From Phallusia mammillata (lineage: Eukaryota; Chordata; Ascidiacea; Phlebobranchia; Ascidiidae): a stretch of DNA of 64,000 bases. Under the pieces are notes generated by a model. It worked only from the letters and a program-made list of their open reading frames with translations, did no database searches and had not been told where the DNA came from. Below are positions 9,044-19,684 of this stretch, piece by piece. Every line of letters begins with the position of its first letter. Positions within the stretch are counted from its first letter, which is position 1. The stretch is from NCBI GenBank assembly GCA_003260075.1, contig QLIY01000002.1, forward strand, positions 496,746 through 560,745, in the 5' to 3' direction. The translations under genes were made by a program, and so were the position numbers.

Positions 9044-11949
9044 ATGTCCAAACAAAAAAGACTGGCAAAAAACTTTGTAGCTTCACGAATGAAGGAGATT
9101 GTATCAGTTCCAATCATATGGCATGTACCCCATGCATTGGAACAAAAATACTGTGAACTTGACCTAAGGGTTGCAGAGTTGTTAAATTTGAAAGTCCAAT
9201 GCAGTTATCTCTTTGATGTGTCACAATCCAGGAACATCACTGCTGATGAAAATGAGGCACAACCAGCTAAACCAAGCATAAATCAAGCTGCTGAGGCTGA
9301 TGTTACAGAGCAGTGGTTTAAAAATCCTTCAACGGTTCTAAAACTGGACATTTCTTTAAACAACCTTGAATCGCTTATGGTGGGAGATTTAGAAGCATTT
9401 GCTGAGCTTAGAAGTTTGGATGCTTCTCTTAACAACATAGCTCAATTTTCTGGGATCCCCCCCCCCCTTCTTTAAACAACCTTGAATCGCTTATGGTGGG
9501 AGATTTAGAAGCATTCGCTGAGCTTAGAAGTTTGGATGCTTCTCTCAACAACATAGCTCAATTTTCTGGGATTTTGTCATGTCCCCAGTTAACAAGTTTA
9601 TGCCTTGCTTATAATAACATCGCCAGTTTACCTTTGGATTCTTTAGCACACTGCAAGTATCTTTACAATTTGGTAAGTAGTTTTTGTACTACAAATTTAA
9701 AACTGTGTTTCAATCAAATTTGTACTATTTTAAGGATTTAGGATCAAACCAAATCAGTGACTTATCAAAGTTTCCCAATCTCACTAAACTGGAAAGATTA
9801 AATGTTTCTCATAACATTTTGAAATCGTTAGATGGACTGCAAGCTTTACGATCCCTCAAAAAGCTCTTTTCAAATGACAACCAACTGGTAAAATGTATTT
9901 TTTGGAAATTACAAAATGTTTTAAGTGTATTCAACCATTCCTACAAAACAGCAGTAGTTTATCATTAAATGCAGGCTATTAAATACTGGTAACATCATGT
10001 TTTCTAAAGGAAAATGTTGTCAGTCTGAGTGCATGTGTCAGCTTACAGCAAGTGGATTTGTCAAGAAATGAAATTCCCCTGATTCATGATCTTGTGGAAG
10101 TATTCAAGCATTTGCCACAGATGCAGCAGCTCAATGTGGATGGAAATCCAGTATGTAGCGACAATATCAAGCTGCAAGCTGAAGTGGTTGAATACACAAC
10201 TGTAACATTACTTGACGGTGTGAACATTGGCTCTTTGAAAGATCAAGTAAATATGTCTTTTTGTTGAGTATTAACAGAGGCATATTGTTAATAACATGTC
10301 CAACATATGATTGACCACAATATTTTTAACGAAAAATTGGCTACAGTGTTGGATTTTGCATGTAATACATGAAATGTCCACCTGACAAGCATGCAATAAA
10401 CAGAAAAAGACAAAGAAAATATTGATAGCTTTGAATAGAGCGATTATACAATAAGATTATAAGGTTAATTGTATATGTTTTTTTTTGTTTAGTTTTCTAC
10501 TTTACCAATGAGTAAACCTCCACCTGCAGATGAACCCCTTAAGTCTACTCTGAAACAGGCTGTGCGCGAAGCAATGTGGCATAACCTGAAAGCACAGGAA
10601 AAAAAGCACAACAGCAATCTTAGATACATGCACAAAAAACTTCTGTAAGTAATCACAATACTATTTTTAACATATTTATTGTAACCAACCTATTAAAGGT
10701 CTTGTTTGAATGCAAAGTTAAAATTATTTTAAAATTCTACTTAACAAAATATCTACCAATCCCCAGTTTATTTGCCCTTGTGGATTTCCTTTAAGGCAGC
10801 AAATGCTCTCAACAATTTACATCGATGATCTGACAACTGGGGTCATTTACATTTATCTAAAAAAAATCTTTGGATTGACTACATGACCAAAATAAATGCA
10901 AATTATTTTTTTCTTCCCCCCCCCCAAAAAAATCTTTGGATTGACTACATGACCAAAATAAATGCAAATTATTATTTTTTTCTCACAGTAACATGCTTGT
11001 GGATATGGATGAATTCAGAGAGCAAACAGAAGTTGACACAGAGGCATGGTGCAGGTAACCAAGCAACCACATGAACATTGTGTTAAAGAATGTTAAAATA
11101 TTTTTGTAGTCATCATAACTGGGTCTTCTTTTACTAGTGCATTCTAACTTTCCTTACTCACAATATTTATTTGCCCAATTGGATAACTGTCAATCCAGTT
11201 TTAGTAGTATCATTTTCATAATATAAGTAGAACCTGTAAACATGTGCAATTTGGAGGATCCACATAATACTTTGTAGATTCTTTAGTTTTTGCAACATCC
11301 AATCTAATATTTAAAATAAACTAGTTTAATAAACTTGTGACAGTATCAAGTTTAGGATTGCCTTGATAAACTAGGATTACCTAATATGATGAATGGCACA
11401 ACATGTAAGTAAACAAAATATCATGGCTTTAATGTTTAGCTACATTGACACACTGTCTGCAGAGGAGTTAAATGGACTTTCAGTCAGCAAGATTCGTGCT
11501 TTGGCATTAGCAGCACCAGATGGGTCAATTATGGTACTTTACTGAATAGTTTTTGTTTTAAGTTTTGTTATCTTAAAACACCTTATTTACAGGGCATAGA
11601 TGATGAAATTGCAAGAAAAAGACCCCCAACCCCCCCCCCTATCAAGTTTAGGATTGCCTTGATAAACTAGGATTACCTAATATGATGGATGGCACAACAT
11701 GTAAGTAAACAAAATATCATGGCTTTTTATATTGTTTAATGTTTAGCTACATCGACACACTGTCTGCAGAGGAGTTGAATGGACTTTCAGTCAGCAAAAT
11801 TCGTGCTTTGGCGTTAGCGGCACCAGATGGGTCAATTATGGTACTTTACTGAATACTTTTTGTTTTAAGTTTTGTCATCTCAAAACATCTTATATTTACA
11901 GGGCATAGATGATAAAATTGCAAGAAAAAGACCCCCAAGGAAAAAGTAG
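9044..11949 (+). CDS. Leucine-rich-repeat protein, SDS22-like, unnamed
   Basis: Seven exons, composite length about 420 residues: 9044-9351 joined to 9468-9672, then 9735-9887, 10010-10246, 10493-10644, 10989-11054, 11747-11840 (or copy 11440-11533), 11902-11949. The N-terminal ~100 residues have no recognised domain. They are followed by about six 22-residue LRRs of SDS22 type (LDISLNNLESL, LDASLNNIAQF, LCLAYNNIASL, LGSNQISDL, LNVSHNILKSL, VDLSRNEIPLI) and a cap-like LNVDGNPVC. The C-terminus is charged and helical (AMWHNLKAQEKKHNSNLR) and ends in a basic tail. C-runs at 9457-9467 and 11630-11639 split exons into duplicated copies. I do not recognise the orthologue; many such proteins are ciliary or phosphatase-associated, but nothing here proves that. 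Confidence 0.8.
9352..9571. repeat. Duplicated part of LRR exon 1
   Basis: 9352-9456 and 9468-9571 encode the same repeat (NNLESLMVGDLEAFAEL) with only silent changes, joined by eleven C. Reading through one copy keeps the frame; reading both does not. Confidence 0.9.
10858..10975. repeat. Duplicated intron segment of the LRR gene around a C-run
   Basis: The segment containing ATCTTTGGATTGACTACATG occurs just before and just after the C-run at 10916-10925, immediately upstream of exon 5 of the LRR gene. Confidence 0.85.
11343..11933. repeat. Duplicated LRR-gene exons 6-7 around a C-run
   Basis: 11343-11629 and 11640-11933 are the same intron-exon-intron-exon block. Differences are mostly third-position (GCATTAGCAGCA versus GCGTTAGCGGCA) apart from one Glu/Lys change (DDE versus DDK). 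The first copy breaks off inside the last exon; the second reaches the stop codon at 11947-11949. Confidence 0.9.
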
Positions 11950-12474
11950 AACAAACTTTCAAACTGGCAGATTTTATATTTTTTCCCTTGTGTTATTGTT
12001 TACTTAAATGCTGTTATCACTGTATATTTTCTTCACTGTAGATCAAACAATTTGTGTTACAATGAGTTTAAATTACTGTGATTATACCGTTGACTGTGAA
12101 ATTACATGCAAGAGTGCTATAGCTTTCACATTTTTCATCTCCAATTTTATCTGTAGTTGATTTTGTTTTGCAGGTTAATAGGGACTGTTGCTTAAAATGC
12201 TTACAAATGTTTTCCCCCCCCCCACAAACTTTCAAACTGGCAGATTTCCAATTATTTTACTTGTGTTATCACTGTATATTTTCTTCACTGTAGACCAAAT
12301 AATTTGTGTTTCTATGAGTTTAAATTACTGTGATTATACCATTGACTGTGAAATTACATGCAAATGTGCTCTAGCTATTAAATTTTTCATCTCAAATTTT
12401 ATCTGTAGTTGATTTTGTTTTGCAGGTTAATAAGGACTGTTGCTTAAAATGCTTACAAATGTTTTGAAACAGAT
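11950..12474. repeat. Duplicated LRR 3' UTR / FDXR leader around a C-run
   Basis: 11950-12213 and 12224-12474 are two versions of the same stretch, joined by ten C (12214-12223). Each carries a strong splice acceptor (GATTTTGTTTTGCAG) about 20-25 bases before the FDXR ATG (12197 in copy 1, 12449 in copy 2). That acceptor ends either a 5' UTR intron or a trans-spliced outron. Confidence 0.85.
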
Positions 12475-13782
12475 TACCACAAAATGTAGTGTTTCCAAAC
12501 TTTACTGTGGTAAGTTATTTTTTTAATTTTTGCTTTAGGGAGACCAAGGATATGCACCAAAGATAAAGAGCAATGTAATTCTATTATGAATAAATTTGAA
12601 AAAATATTTTTAGTTGCAAGTTTTGGTTTTTTGACTCTTGGAAACACACAACCTCATGTGTGTATTCCCCCCCCCCCAATCACATTCTTACAGCAATAAC
12701 AGTAATAATGTCAAATCTGGATAATTTTCTAATCTGTTTCAATGTATTTGGATCATAAACCCAACCATAGTCATTTATTAAGTAAATTAATTGGTTAATT
12801 GCATAAAAAATGGTTTAAAAATTGGTTATGCAATTAACCATATTTCCCCCCCCCCAAAACTATGCTTTGCTTAGAATGCCATAAATGGTTACAGTCAAAC
12901 AGCAACATCCGAGCGATTTAGTTTTTTTGGAAATGTTGATATCGGACAAGATGTTTCACTTCCAGAACTTCTCTCAGCCTATCATGCTGTAGTTTTGGTG
13001 AGAAATTGCAAATATTGTATTGATCAGCAAGTGAATTTCTATCTACTGACATATTGTTATAGTAATCCTTCTATCTATTAACCCCCCCCCCCAGATCACC
13101 TCAAAATGTAGTGTTTCAAAACTTTACTGTGGTAAGTTATTTTTTTAATTTTTGCTTTAGGGAGATCAAGGATATGCGCTAAAGAAAAAGAGCAATGTAA
13201 TTCTATCATTAATAAAATTGAAGCTTTGTTTTCAGTTGCAAGTTTTGGTTTGTCGACTCTTGGAAACACACAACCTCATGTGTGTATCGTTGGAAGTGGA
13301 CCAGCTGGTTTTGGGGTGGCACAAACTTTGTTAAAGGTATTGGACTTGAAAATGTTCATTAACAATCACATTCTTACAGCAATAACAGTAATAATGTCAA
13401 ATCTGGATAAATTTCTATTCTGTTTTAGTGTATTTGGATCATAAACCCAACCATAGTCATTTATTAAGTAAATTATCTGGTTAATTGCATAAAAAAGGTT
13501 GAAAAATTGGTTATGCAATTAACCATACCCCCCCCCCCCCCCCCCCAAAACTATGCTTTGCTTAGAATGCCATAAATGGTTACAGTCAAACAGCTACATC
13601 CAAGCGATTCAGTTTTTTTGGAAATATTGAAATTGGACAAGATGTTTCCCTTACAGAACTTCTCTCAGCCTATCATGCTGTAGTTTTGGTGAGAAATTGC
13701 AAATATCACATAAATCAAAAAGTGAATTTCTATCTACTGACATATTGTTATATGCACCCTTCTATCTATTATCCCCCCCCCC
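12449..13782. repeat. Interleaved duplicate blocks of FDXR 5' half
   Basis: Block order is A (12449-12666), C (12678-12845), D (12856-13081), then A' (13093-13360), C' (13361-13527), D' (13547-13772), with C-runs at 12667-12677, 12846-12855, 13082-13092, 13528-13546 and 13773-13782. A and A' hold exons 1-3 (copy A lacks the GSGPAG part); D and D' hold the [10 protein letters not shown] exon. The exon that belongs between exon 3 and the D exon appears only after D'. Confidence 0.85.
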
Positions 13783-14001
13783 TATTTGACATCAAATTAT
13801 TTGGCCCCTCCCAAACCTTTTGCTGCCTACACCATTGGTCAGTATATATCTTTTTAATCGTTTCCAGAATCATGAGCAAGTTCAAGTTGATATGTTTGAA
13901 AAACTTCCTGTTCCATTTGGGTTAATACGGTATGGAGTCTCTCCTGATCATCAAGATGTAAAAGTAGGTTTTTCAGAATGCGTTGTAACTTGGCCATCAT
14001 T

Positions 14002-14080
<79 letters not shown>

Positions 14081-17000
14081 AAGCTACATTTAATATTTCT
14101 GGCAAGGTTAGTTTATTGTATTTGTCCTTAATGGTAGAAATCTTACCCCAAAGTTTATTATGTGCAGAATCTGAAAAATGTATTTTCCTCCAAGCAGTTT
14201 GTTGGATGGTACAATGGAAACCCTGAATTCCAGAATGTGGGTCTCATAAAAGACTTTTTTTGCATTATTTTATTAATTTCCTGCATTTATCATAGCTTGA
14301 TGTTAATTTATCTGGAAAATCAGCAGTCCCCCCCCCCGAAGCTACATTTAATATTTCTGGCAAGGTTAGTTTATTGTATTTGTCCCTAATGGTAGAAATC
14401 TACCCCAAAGTTTTTTATGTCTGCAGAATCTGAAAAATGTCTTTTCCTCCAAGCAGTTTGTTGGATGGTATAATGGAAACCCTGAATTCCAGAATGTGGG
14501 TCTCTTAAAAAGAATTTTTTTTTCATTATTTCATTATTTTCTCATTCTTTATCATAGCTTGATGTTAACTTATCTGGAAAATCAGCAGCGATAATAGGGG
14601 TGGGAAATGTGGCACTGGATTGTGCAAGAATGCTTTTAAAACCAACAGAACAGCTGCAGGTTTGTCCGTTTGGTAAAATACAAGTTAGCTTGCACTTACT
14701 TTTATGAATTTTAGGAAACTGACATTACCAGCAGGGCACTGAAAACCTTACAGAAACCCCCCCCCCTGGTAAAGTACAAGTTAGCATGCACTTACTTTTA
14801 TGAATTTTAGGAAACTGACATTACCAGCAGCGCACTGAAAACCTTACAGAAATCAAATATAAAGAGCGTTTACCTTGTGGGAAGGCGAGGTCCCATGCAA
14901 ATGGCTTGCACTCGAAAAGTGAGCATGTGAATACAATTTGGTTTTCTTGGAAACAACTGAAATATTTGTCGTAATTGTGTTCAATAGGAACTTTCGGAAG
15001 TCGCTGGATTGGAATGTGTCAACACATTTGTTGAAGAAAATTGTTTTTCGAAGTCCGTGGAAACAGCACTAAAAAGCAAAGGTTCGTGACAGGGTGATTG
15101 CTAATCATTAGCAATAGCAGCTAAAACATTAGCAGCTAATGTACGTTTCGCAACTAAACGAGGGAAATGTAAACTTATATATTCGTTGAGATAATGTTGA
15201 AAAAATTTCCAAACTATTTCTTTTGGGCACACGCGCTATTTGGCAACTAATTTTTCTTGTATTCATATTTTAAAATTAGCGGCGGCCCTTTTCACTGAGA
15301 TGTTGCGATTTTTTTGGGACAACAAATGTAAATCTTTTTTACTTTTCAAAAACGTTTTATTTATCTATTTAAACGTTATAGATTTGGCACGACGAAAGCA
15401 GAGGAGGTTGGTGGCATATTTGCAAAAAGTCTCGAAACAGGTCAAAGATGATACTTCTGAAGACACAAAAAAACTTTACCTAAAATTATTGCGATCACCT
15501 GTCGCATTAGAATCGAAAAACGACGATTTAATTGCCAACGTGAAACTGATAAAACGAGAAATGCAGGTACGTTTTGTTACTGTTGTGATATCAAACTTGT
15601 ATCCTTCGTCCTGTTTCAAAACAATTAGTCGTTCAAAATTTGTCAGGGGGAAGACGCCTTCAATCCAACCTTCACTGATACAAATGTTGTTGAAAATCTG
15701 CCCTGTGATATTGTTGTATCATGCATAGGTTACCAAAATGCAGTAATATCGGATGACATTCCCTTCGTTGATGGAAAAATTATGAACAAGAATGGAAAAG
15801 TTGATGATCGAAAAGGTGACCGAATGTACAAGGGAACATAATTTATTGATTAAAAGTGGTCTCTTGTCGAACAACTTGGTTATCTAAAAACGGCAATTAG
15901 TGATGGGACGATACCAGTACGAGTACCACGTGCCCCCCCCCCCGATACCGATTACCGAGTACTTAAATATAGTGTTGTACTTAGTTGTATAATTTATCTA
16001 CTAGCTAATTTATCTGCCATGGCCGAGGTACATGCCCGCACACCGACATGCAGAAGCATGTAGTAAAATGTGATTTCCACACAATAACGAAAAAAATATA
16101 CGTAACCTGGCAGAACTTTTTCCCGATTTCGTGCTGTCCGAAGCAAATGTTGCCCGTATTCTTATGGTGTAAACCGACCTTCGGTATCGAAAACTGAGGC
16201 AAAATATTTCGATACCGAGTACGAGTAATGATACCACTGAAATCATTTGATACCGAGTACCGGGTACTCGTCCCATCACTAACGGCAATAGACCTTATCA
16301 CTTTTTCCTCTTTAGCCAAATTCAAAACATTGAGCTAAATTAAAGAGGCAATGGTTAGTTATGATCCGCATGCGGTTTAACAGACGCGGTTGAGACTTAA
16401 AAAAACGTCGAAATATTCAAATACTAATCTGCTAGAAAATATTTGAGCACATTGCCAAAAACTGTCTTTTACTGCCCCCCCCCCTCACTAACGGCAATAG
16501 ACCTTATCACTTTTTCCTCTTTAGCCAAATTCGAAACATTGAGCTAAATTAAAGAGGCAATGGTTAGTTATGATCCACATGCGGTTTAACAGACGCGGTT
16601 GAGACTTCTTAAAGTACGCCGAAGTATTCAAATACTAATATGCTAGAAAATACTCGACCACATTGCCAAAAACTGTCTTTCACTACAACTTACCACTCTC
16701 TCGAAAAGCAAACTATTTTACCATTGTAACTCCTGATTTCTTGTCCAACGTATCTTACACAACTGAAAAACATTGGTGCGGCCTGAATGGAACCGAGCTA
16801 TATCAGTTGTTTTGCTTGCAACCACCTTTTGTTTACAAGACCTCTTCACGTGTGGATGGTGTAGCCACGGAGCCAAGGGGGTACTGGCCGATAGTTCAAA
16901 TGATAGCCTTGTCACTGGTGCTTCGGTGTTAAGCAATTTAGACCAACTTGCAAGCGACAAGAATTGCAACGGAAGTAATGACATCGTACCCAAGATTTTA

Positions 17001-17235
17001 CAAAGAGGTAAATCAAAGCTTTTCTTTCACTGGAGGTATATTATTTCTTAACGATTTTTTTTTTGAATTAGGATTACAAATTACTTCTTGGAAAGATTGG
17101 AAAACGATAGATAGTTTTGAAATTAAACGTGGTCAAAAACTTGGTAAAGTCCGGGAGAAGGTTGTCAGTTGCGATGAAATGCTTCAAATTGCCAATGAAG
17201 GTAAAAGCAACGAGGCAAACACATCTGAAAAATAA
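12449..17235 (+). CDS. FDXR: NADPH:adrenodoxin oxidoreductase, exons partly duplicated and out of order
   Basis: Mitochondrial flavoenzyme passing electrons from NADPH to ferredoxin for steroid and Fe-S/haem pathways. Exons: 12449-12509, 12539-12574, 13236-13336 (FAD motif [15 protein letters not shown]), 13868-13963 ([19 protein letters not shown]), 13566-13688 ([19 protein letters not shown]), a 5'-truncated exon at 14338-14364, 14427-14495 ([13 protein letters not shown]), 14557-14659 (NADPH motif [12 protein letters not shown]), 14811-14918 ([13 protein letters not shown]), 14988-15081, 15382-15566, 15647-15815, 16840-17007 ([13 protein letters not shown]), 17072-17235. In the protein the 13868 exon must precede the 13566 exon, but the DNA has them reversed. 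Exons 1-3 and the 13566 exon also exist as second partial copies. Composite length is about 500 residues, as in human. Assignment is certain; the local order is almost surely misassembled. Confidence 0.93.
14004..14079. repeat. 76-base C-run inside FDXR
   Basis: Pure C tract directly abutting the 5'-truncated FDXR exon (GAAGCTACATTTAAT). The exon's acceptor and first codons are missing here and again at 14338. In other frames it produces spurious poly-Pro or poly-Gly. Confidence 0.95.
14080..14586. repeat. Duplicated FDXR exon block around a C-run
   Basis: 14080-14327 and 14338-14586 match, joined by ten C. Both begin at the identical base (GAAGCTACATT) and both hold the [11 protein letters not shown] exon; only the second copy continues into the next exon. 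Confidence 0.88.
14671..14853. repeat. Duplicated FDXR intron/exon piece around a C-run
   Basis: 14671-14756 and 14767-14853 match, joined by ten C (14757-14766). They carry the start of the [14 protein letters not shown] exon; one copy has AGGGCACTG and the other AGCGCACTG. Confidence 0.88.
15898..16281. mobile_element. Non-autonomous hAT-type element (MITE), 384 bp
   Basis: Inverted ends TAGTGATGGGACG ... CGTCCCATCACTA are flanked on both sides by the exact 8-bp target duplication ACGGCAAT (15890-15897 and 16282-16289). An 8-bp duplication and short inverted ends are typical of hAT transposons. The interior has repeated GATACCGAGTAC-like motifs and no transposase. It lies in an FDXR intron and contains a C-run at 15933-15943. 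Confidence 0.85.
16276..16688. repeat. Duplicated FDXR intron segment around a C-run
   Basis: 16276-16474 and 16485-16688 match with several substitutions, joined by ten C (16475-16484). Both copies begin with the last bases of the hAT element (TCACTA), showing the insertion is present in both versions. Confidence 0.85.
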
Positions 17236-18325
17236 CTCCTTGTGCACGAACAGTGGACTCATTCAATGCAAAGAAGAGTGTGACACTGCCGGCCTAATGC
17301 AATAAGTTCTGTTCAAGCGATCCTCTGCTATTATAGACGTCGGATCCGCAAACTAGTCAAACAGAACACTTAATCGTAAAATGTTTTGTTTAAATAGTTC
17401 GGGATTGCAGTTTGATCAATCTTTTAAAATTTGTTAAAAAAAGCACTACAGTTTAGTGTAGTTTTTAACAAAGCACTACAGTTTAGTGGAGTCAAACATG
17501 TACATTTGTGTACCAGGTTTACAAGCAGTTAATACATTTGGTGTTTGTGTAATGATCGTTGTAAAATCTCTTCGGATTGTTTTTTTTTTCAATACCATGC
17601 AATATTTAATGACTGAAAAACAAACTGGTTGCTCGCCTTTGCTCCATTTATGTTTAGCTGCTTATATGTTCAGATTTTAAAAAACATAATATATGCATTT
17701 AAATGGTGGATTCACAATATTCTCTTTCTGCGCTTACATATATAAATGTTACAAACATATACAGATGTTACAAACACAGACAACATGCTTTAAACAAAAT
17801 TTTAGTAAGATTACCAAATTCCAAGCAACGACCTTAATATGACAGATTGAAGGTCTTTACTGTGGACAGATTAGAACATATGTTTCCCAATTCTCTGCAT
17901 ACACTTACATATCATGTCAGTGGCAGACTGAAATAAAGACATGTTAGTGGCAGACTTGAGCTTATCGTTATTAATACCCCACACATGTAAATTGTAATGG
18001 ATTAGAAGAATTTGGACCATGTCATGTCAAAAGCAGCTTCTGTTCAACACAGTATATAGGACTATTAAAACACAACAATGTTAGTATGTTTTTCATAGAC
18101 CAATGGGTTAAACAAACAGTTTAGTGAAAATGATAGATTGTGGAATATTGTTTGCCAGATTTTTATTGTTTTAATAGGAGTTTTTACATACTGCTCTTGA
18201 TAAGATTTACTCTTTTCACTGAAAATATGTTAGATGCAAGGCAAGTAACAATACATAAATTATGTGCATTGCACAATAGTTTAAAAAATTAACAATAACT
18301 TTTAGAATGCAAACACAAACACTTT
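17236..18325. other. Convergent intergenic region between FDXR and EMC4
   Basis: No gene seen. Contents: a short tandem repeat of GCACTACAGTTTAGTG (near 17442 and 17471), a second short repeat GTGGCAGACT (near 17920 and 17948), AATAAA at 17932-17937 on the plus strand, and TTTATT at 18162-18167, which would serve EMC4 on the minus strand. Confidence 0.5.
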
Positions 18326-18990
18326 TTATAAGGTAAAACCACCACCAACATGTTCCATTGACTGAACAGGGTCTGCAAAAGCAAGCCAGTCAGAAGTATA
18401 TGTTGGCAGAAGTCCCATGCTGTTACATTTATAAACAGCAAGACCGAGAGCAAGGCAGTTTCCAAGAAAATACACAAGGGTTTGAAGAATGTACTGTTTT
18501 GATCTTTCAAGCATTCTTGTTGTGGCACGAATACCCATTAGTGCTTGTATAGGCCTAAAGAACATCATGCCCACCATCATGATGGGGCCCCCCCCCCCAC
18601 AAGGGTTTGAAGAATGTACTGTTTTGATCTTTCAAGCATTCTTGTGGTGGCACGAATACCCATTAGTGCTTGTATGGGCCTAAAGAACATCATGCCCACC
18701 ATCATGATTGGAAAAATGGATATGGTGTTGCCAGCCATGTACATGATAAATATGTTCATTGGTAGGCCTTTGATTGGTGCAAGGGCAATATCCCAGGATC
18801 GCTTGTCAACCAAATCTAAATGACTGCCTTCATTTGCAGCTGCCACTTCTGCTGCTGGTAGTTTTTCTGTTAGATAACCTGGTGGCGAAGGCAAATCATT
18901 TCTTTGTTCTCCACGTCGCATGGATAGATCTAAAGTCCATTTTTCCTTTCGTTTGCCAATTTTTTGCTGTCCAGATGGAGAGACCTGCAT
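18326..18990 (-). CDS. EMC4: ER membrane protein complex subunit 4, interrupted by an allelic duplication
   Basis: Subunit of the ER membrane protein insertase. Start chosen at [18 protein letters not shown] (ATG at 18990); an upstream in-frame extension to 19029 crosses a likely splice acceptor. Matching blocks are [68 protein letters not shown] and [12 protein letters not shown], ending [10 protein letters not shown], where human EMC4 ends in a similar GGG-containing tail. Hydrophobic segments fall in the [16 protein letters not shown] and [15 protein letters not shown] regions. The segment 18477-18587 is repeated at 18599-18714 with eleven C between, breaking the frame. With one copy removed the protein is normal length (about 180 residues). 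Divergent neighbour: PTGES3. Confidence 0.92.
18477..18714. repeat. Duplicated EMC4 coding segment around a C-run
   Basis: 18477-18587 and 18599-18714 encode the same stretch ([17 protein letters not shown] ... [10 protein letters not shown]) with a few silent differences, joined by eleven C (18588-18598). Confidence 0.9.
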
Positions 18991-19684
18991 CTTAGTTGCC
19001 AAAAAAACTGAAAAATACACATTTGTCAAATAATAGTGACATAAATTAACTTGCTAATATGCATTTGAAAGAAAAGACAAATTAAGTTTATATTTTACGT
19101 TTAAACTGGTACATTAAAACGAAGTTCAATGTTTTAACACAGTCAAAAAAAAATTATCTGTTGCTTTTTGGCAAACTCTCTGATATCTAAAAAAATCTGC
19201 TATAAAAGAATCATCTCGAATTCGAAAGTCATCCCCCCCCCCAGCAGAAAAACGCAGGAAAGTTTATGCTCAGCTCATTCGACTTTTACATTTTTGGTCA
19301 AGATAAACCTATTTTTCTCTTAATCATAAAACCAAAGCATCTTCTTTTTTATGTATAACAACCACCAAACATTTGTTAGATATTTTTGCTGGAAGTTTTT
19401 TTATTGAAAAAAAAAATAAACAAAAAGAAAGAATTCGCACTTTTTCTTGTAGTTACTTTGTTCTCATGGGACAGATGCTTGCCGCATGTTGTCAAAGAAA
19501 AACGTTTTTGGTTTTGACAAATTTCATGTTTGAGGAATAGTGGCTTATTATTTCACGTTGAGAAGTTCATGTTTTTCGAATAAAAATATGAAGTGGTGTT
19601 AAATTATTATATTTGTACAGATATCTGTGGCGCAGACCTGTGAGGTTGAAATTTAGGCTATTTTATTTTACCTTTTTTAAAAGC
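18991..19684. promoter_or_regulatory. Shared upstream region of divergent EMC4 and PTGES3
   Basis: About 0.7 kb between two outward-transcribed housekeeping genes, so it should hold both promoters. AT-rich with a C-run at 19233-19242 that, unusually, has no obvious duplicate flanks. No clear TATA box or recognised element. Confidence 0.4.

Noticed and set aside
13820-14131. Proline-rich / glycine-rich proteins across the C-runs at 14004, 25404 and 32433
   Set aside because: The poly-Pro and poly-Gly are read from pure C tracts at assembly joints; the flanking residues belong to other real exons or introns.
16005-16325. Two overlapping minus-strand frames of 92-106 codons
   Set aside because: They lie inside the hAT element at 15898-16281 and its flank and show no transposase similarity.
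17486-17680. Frame of 64 codons downstream of FDXR
   Set aside because: No recognisable motif; probably FDXR 3' flank.
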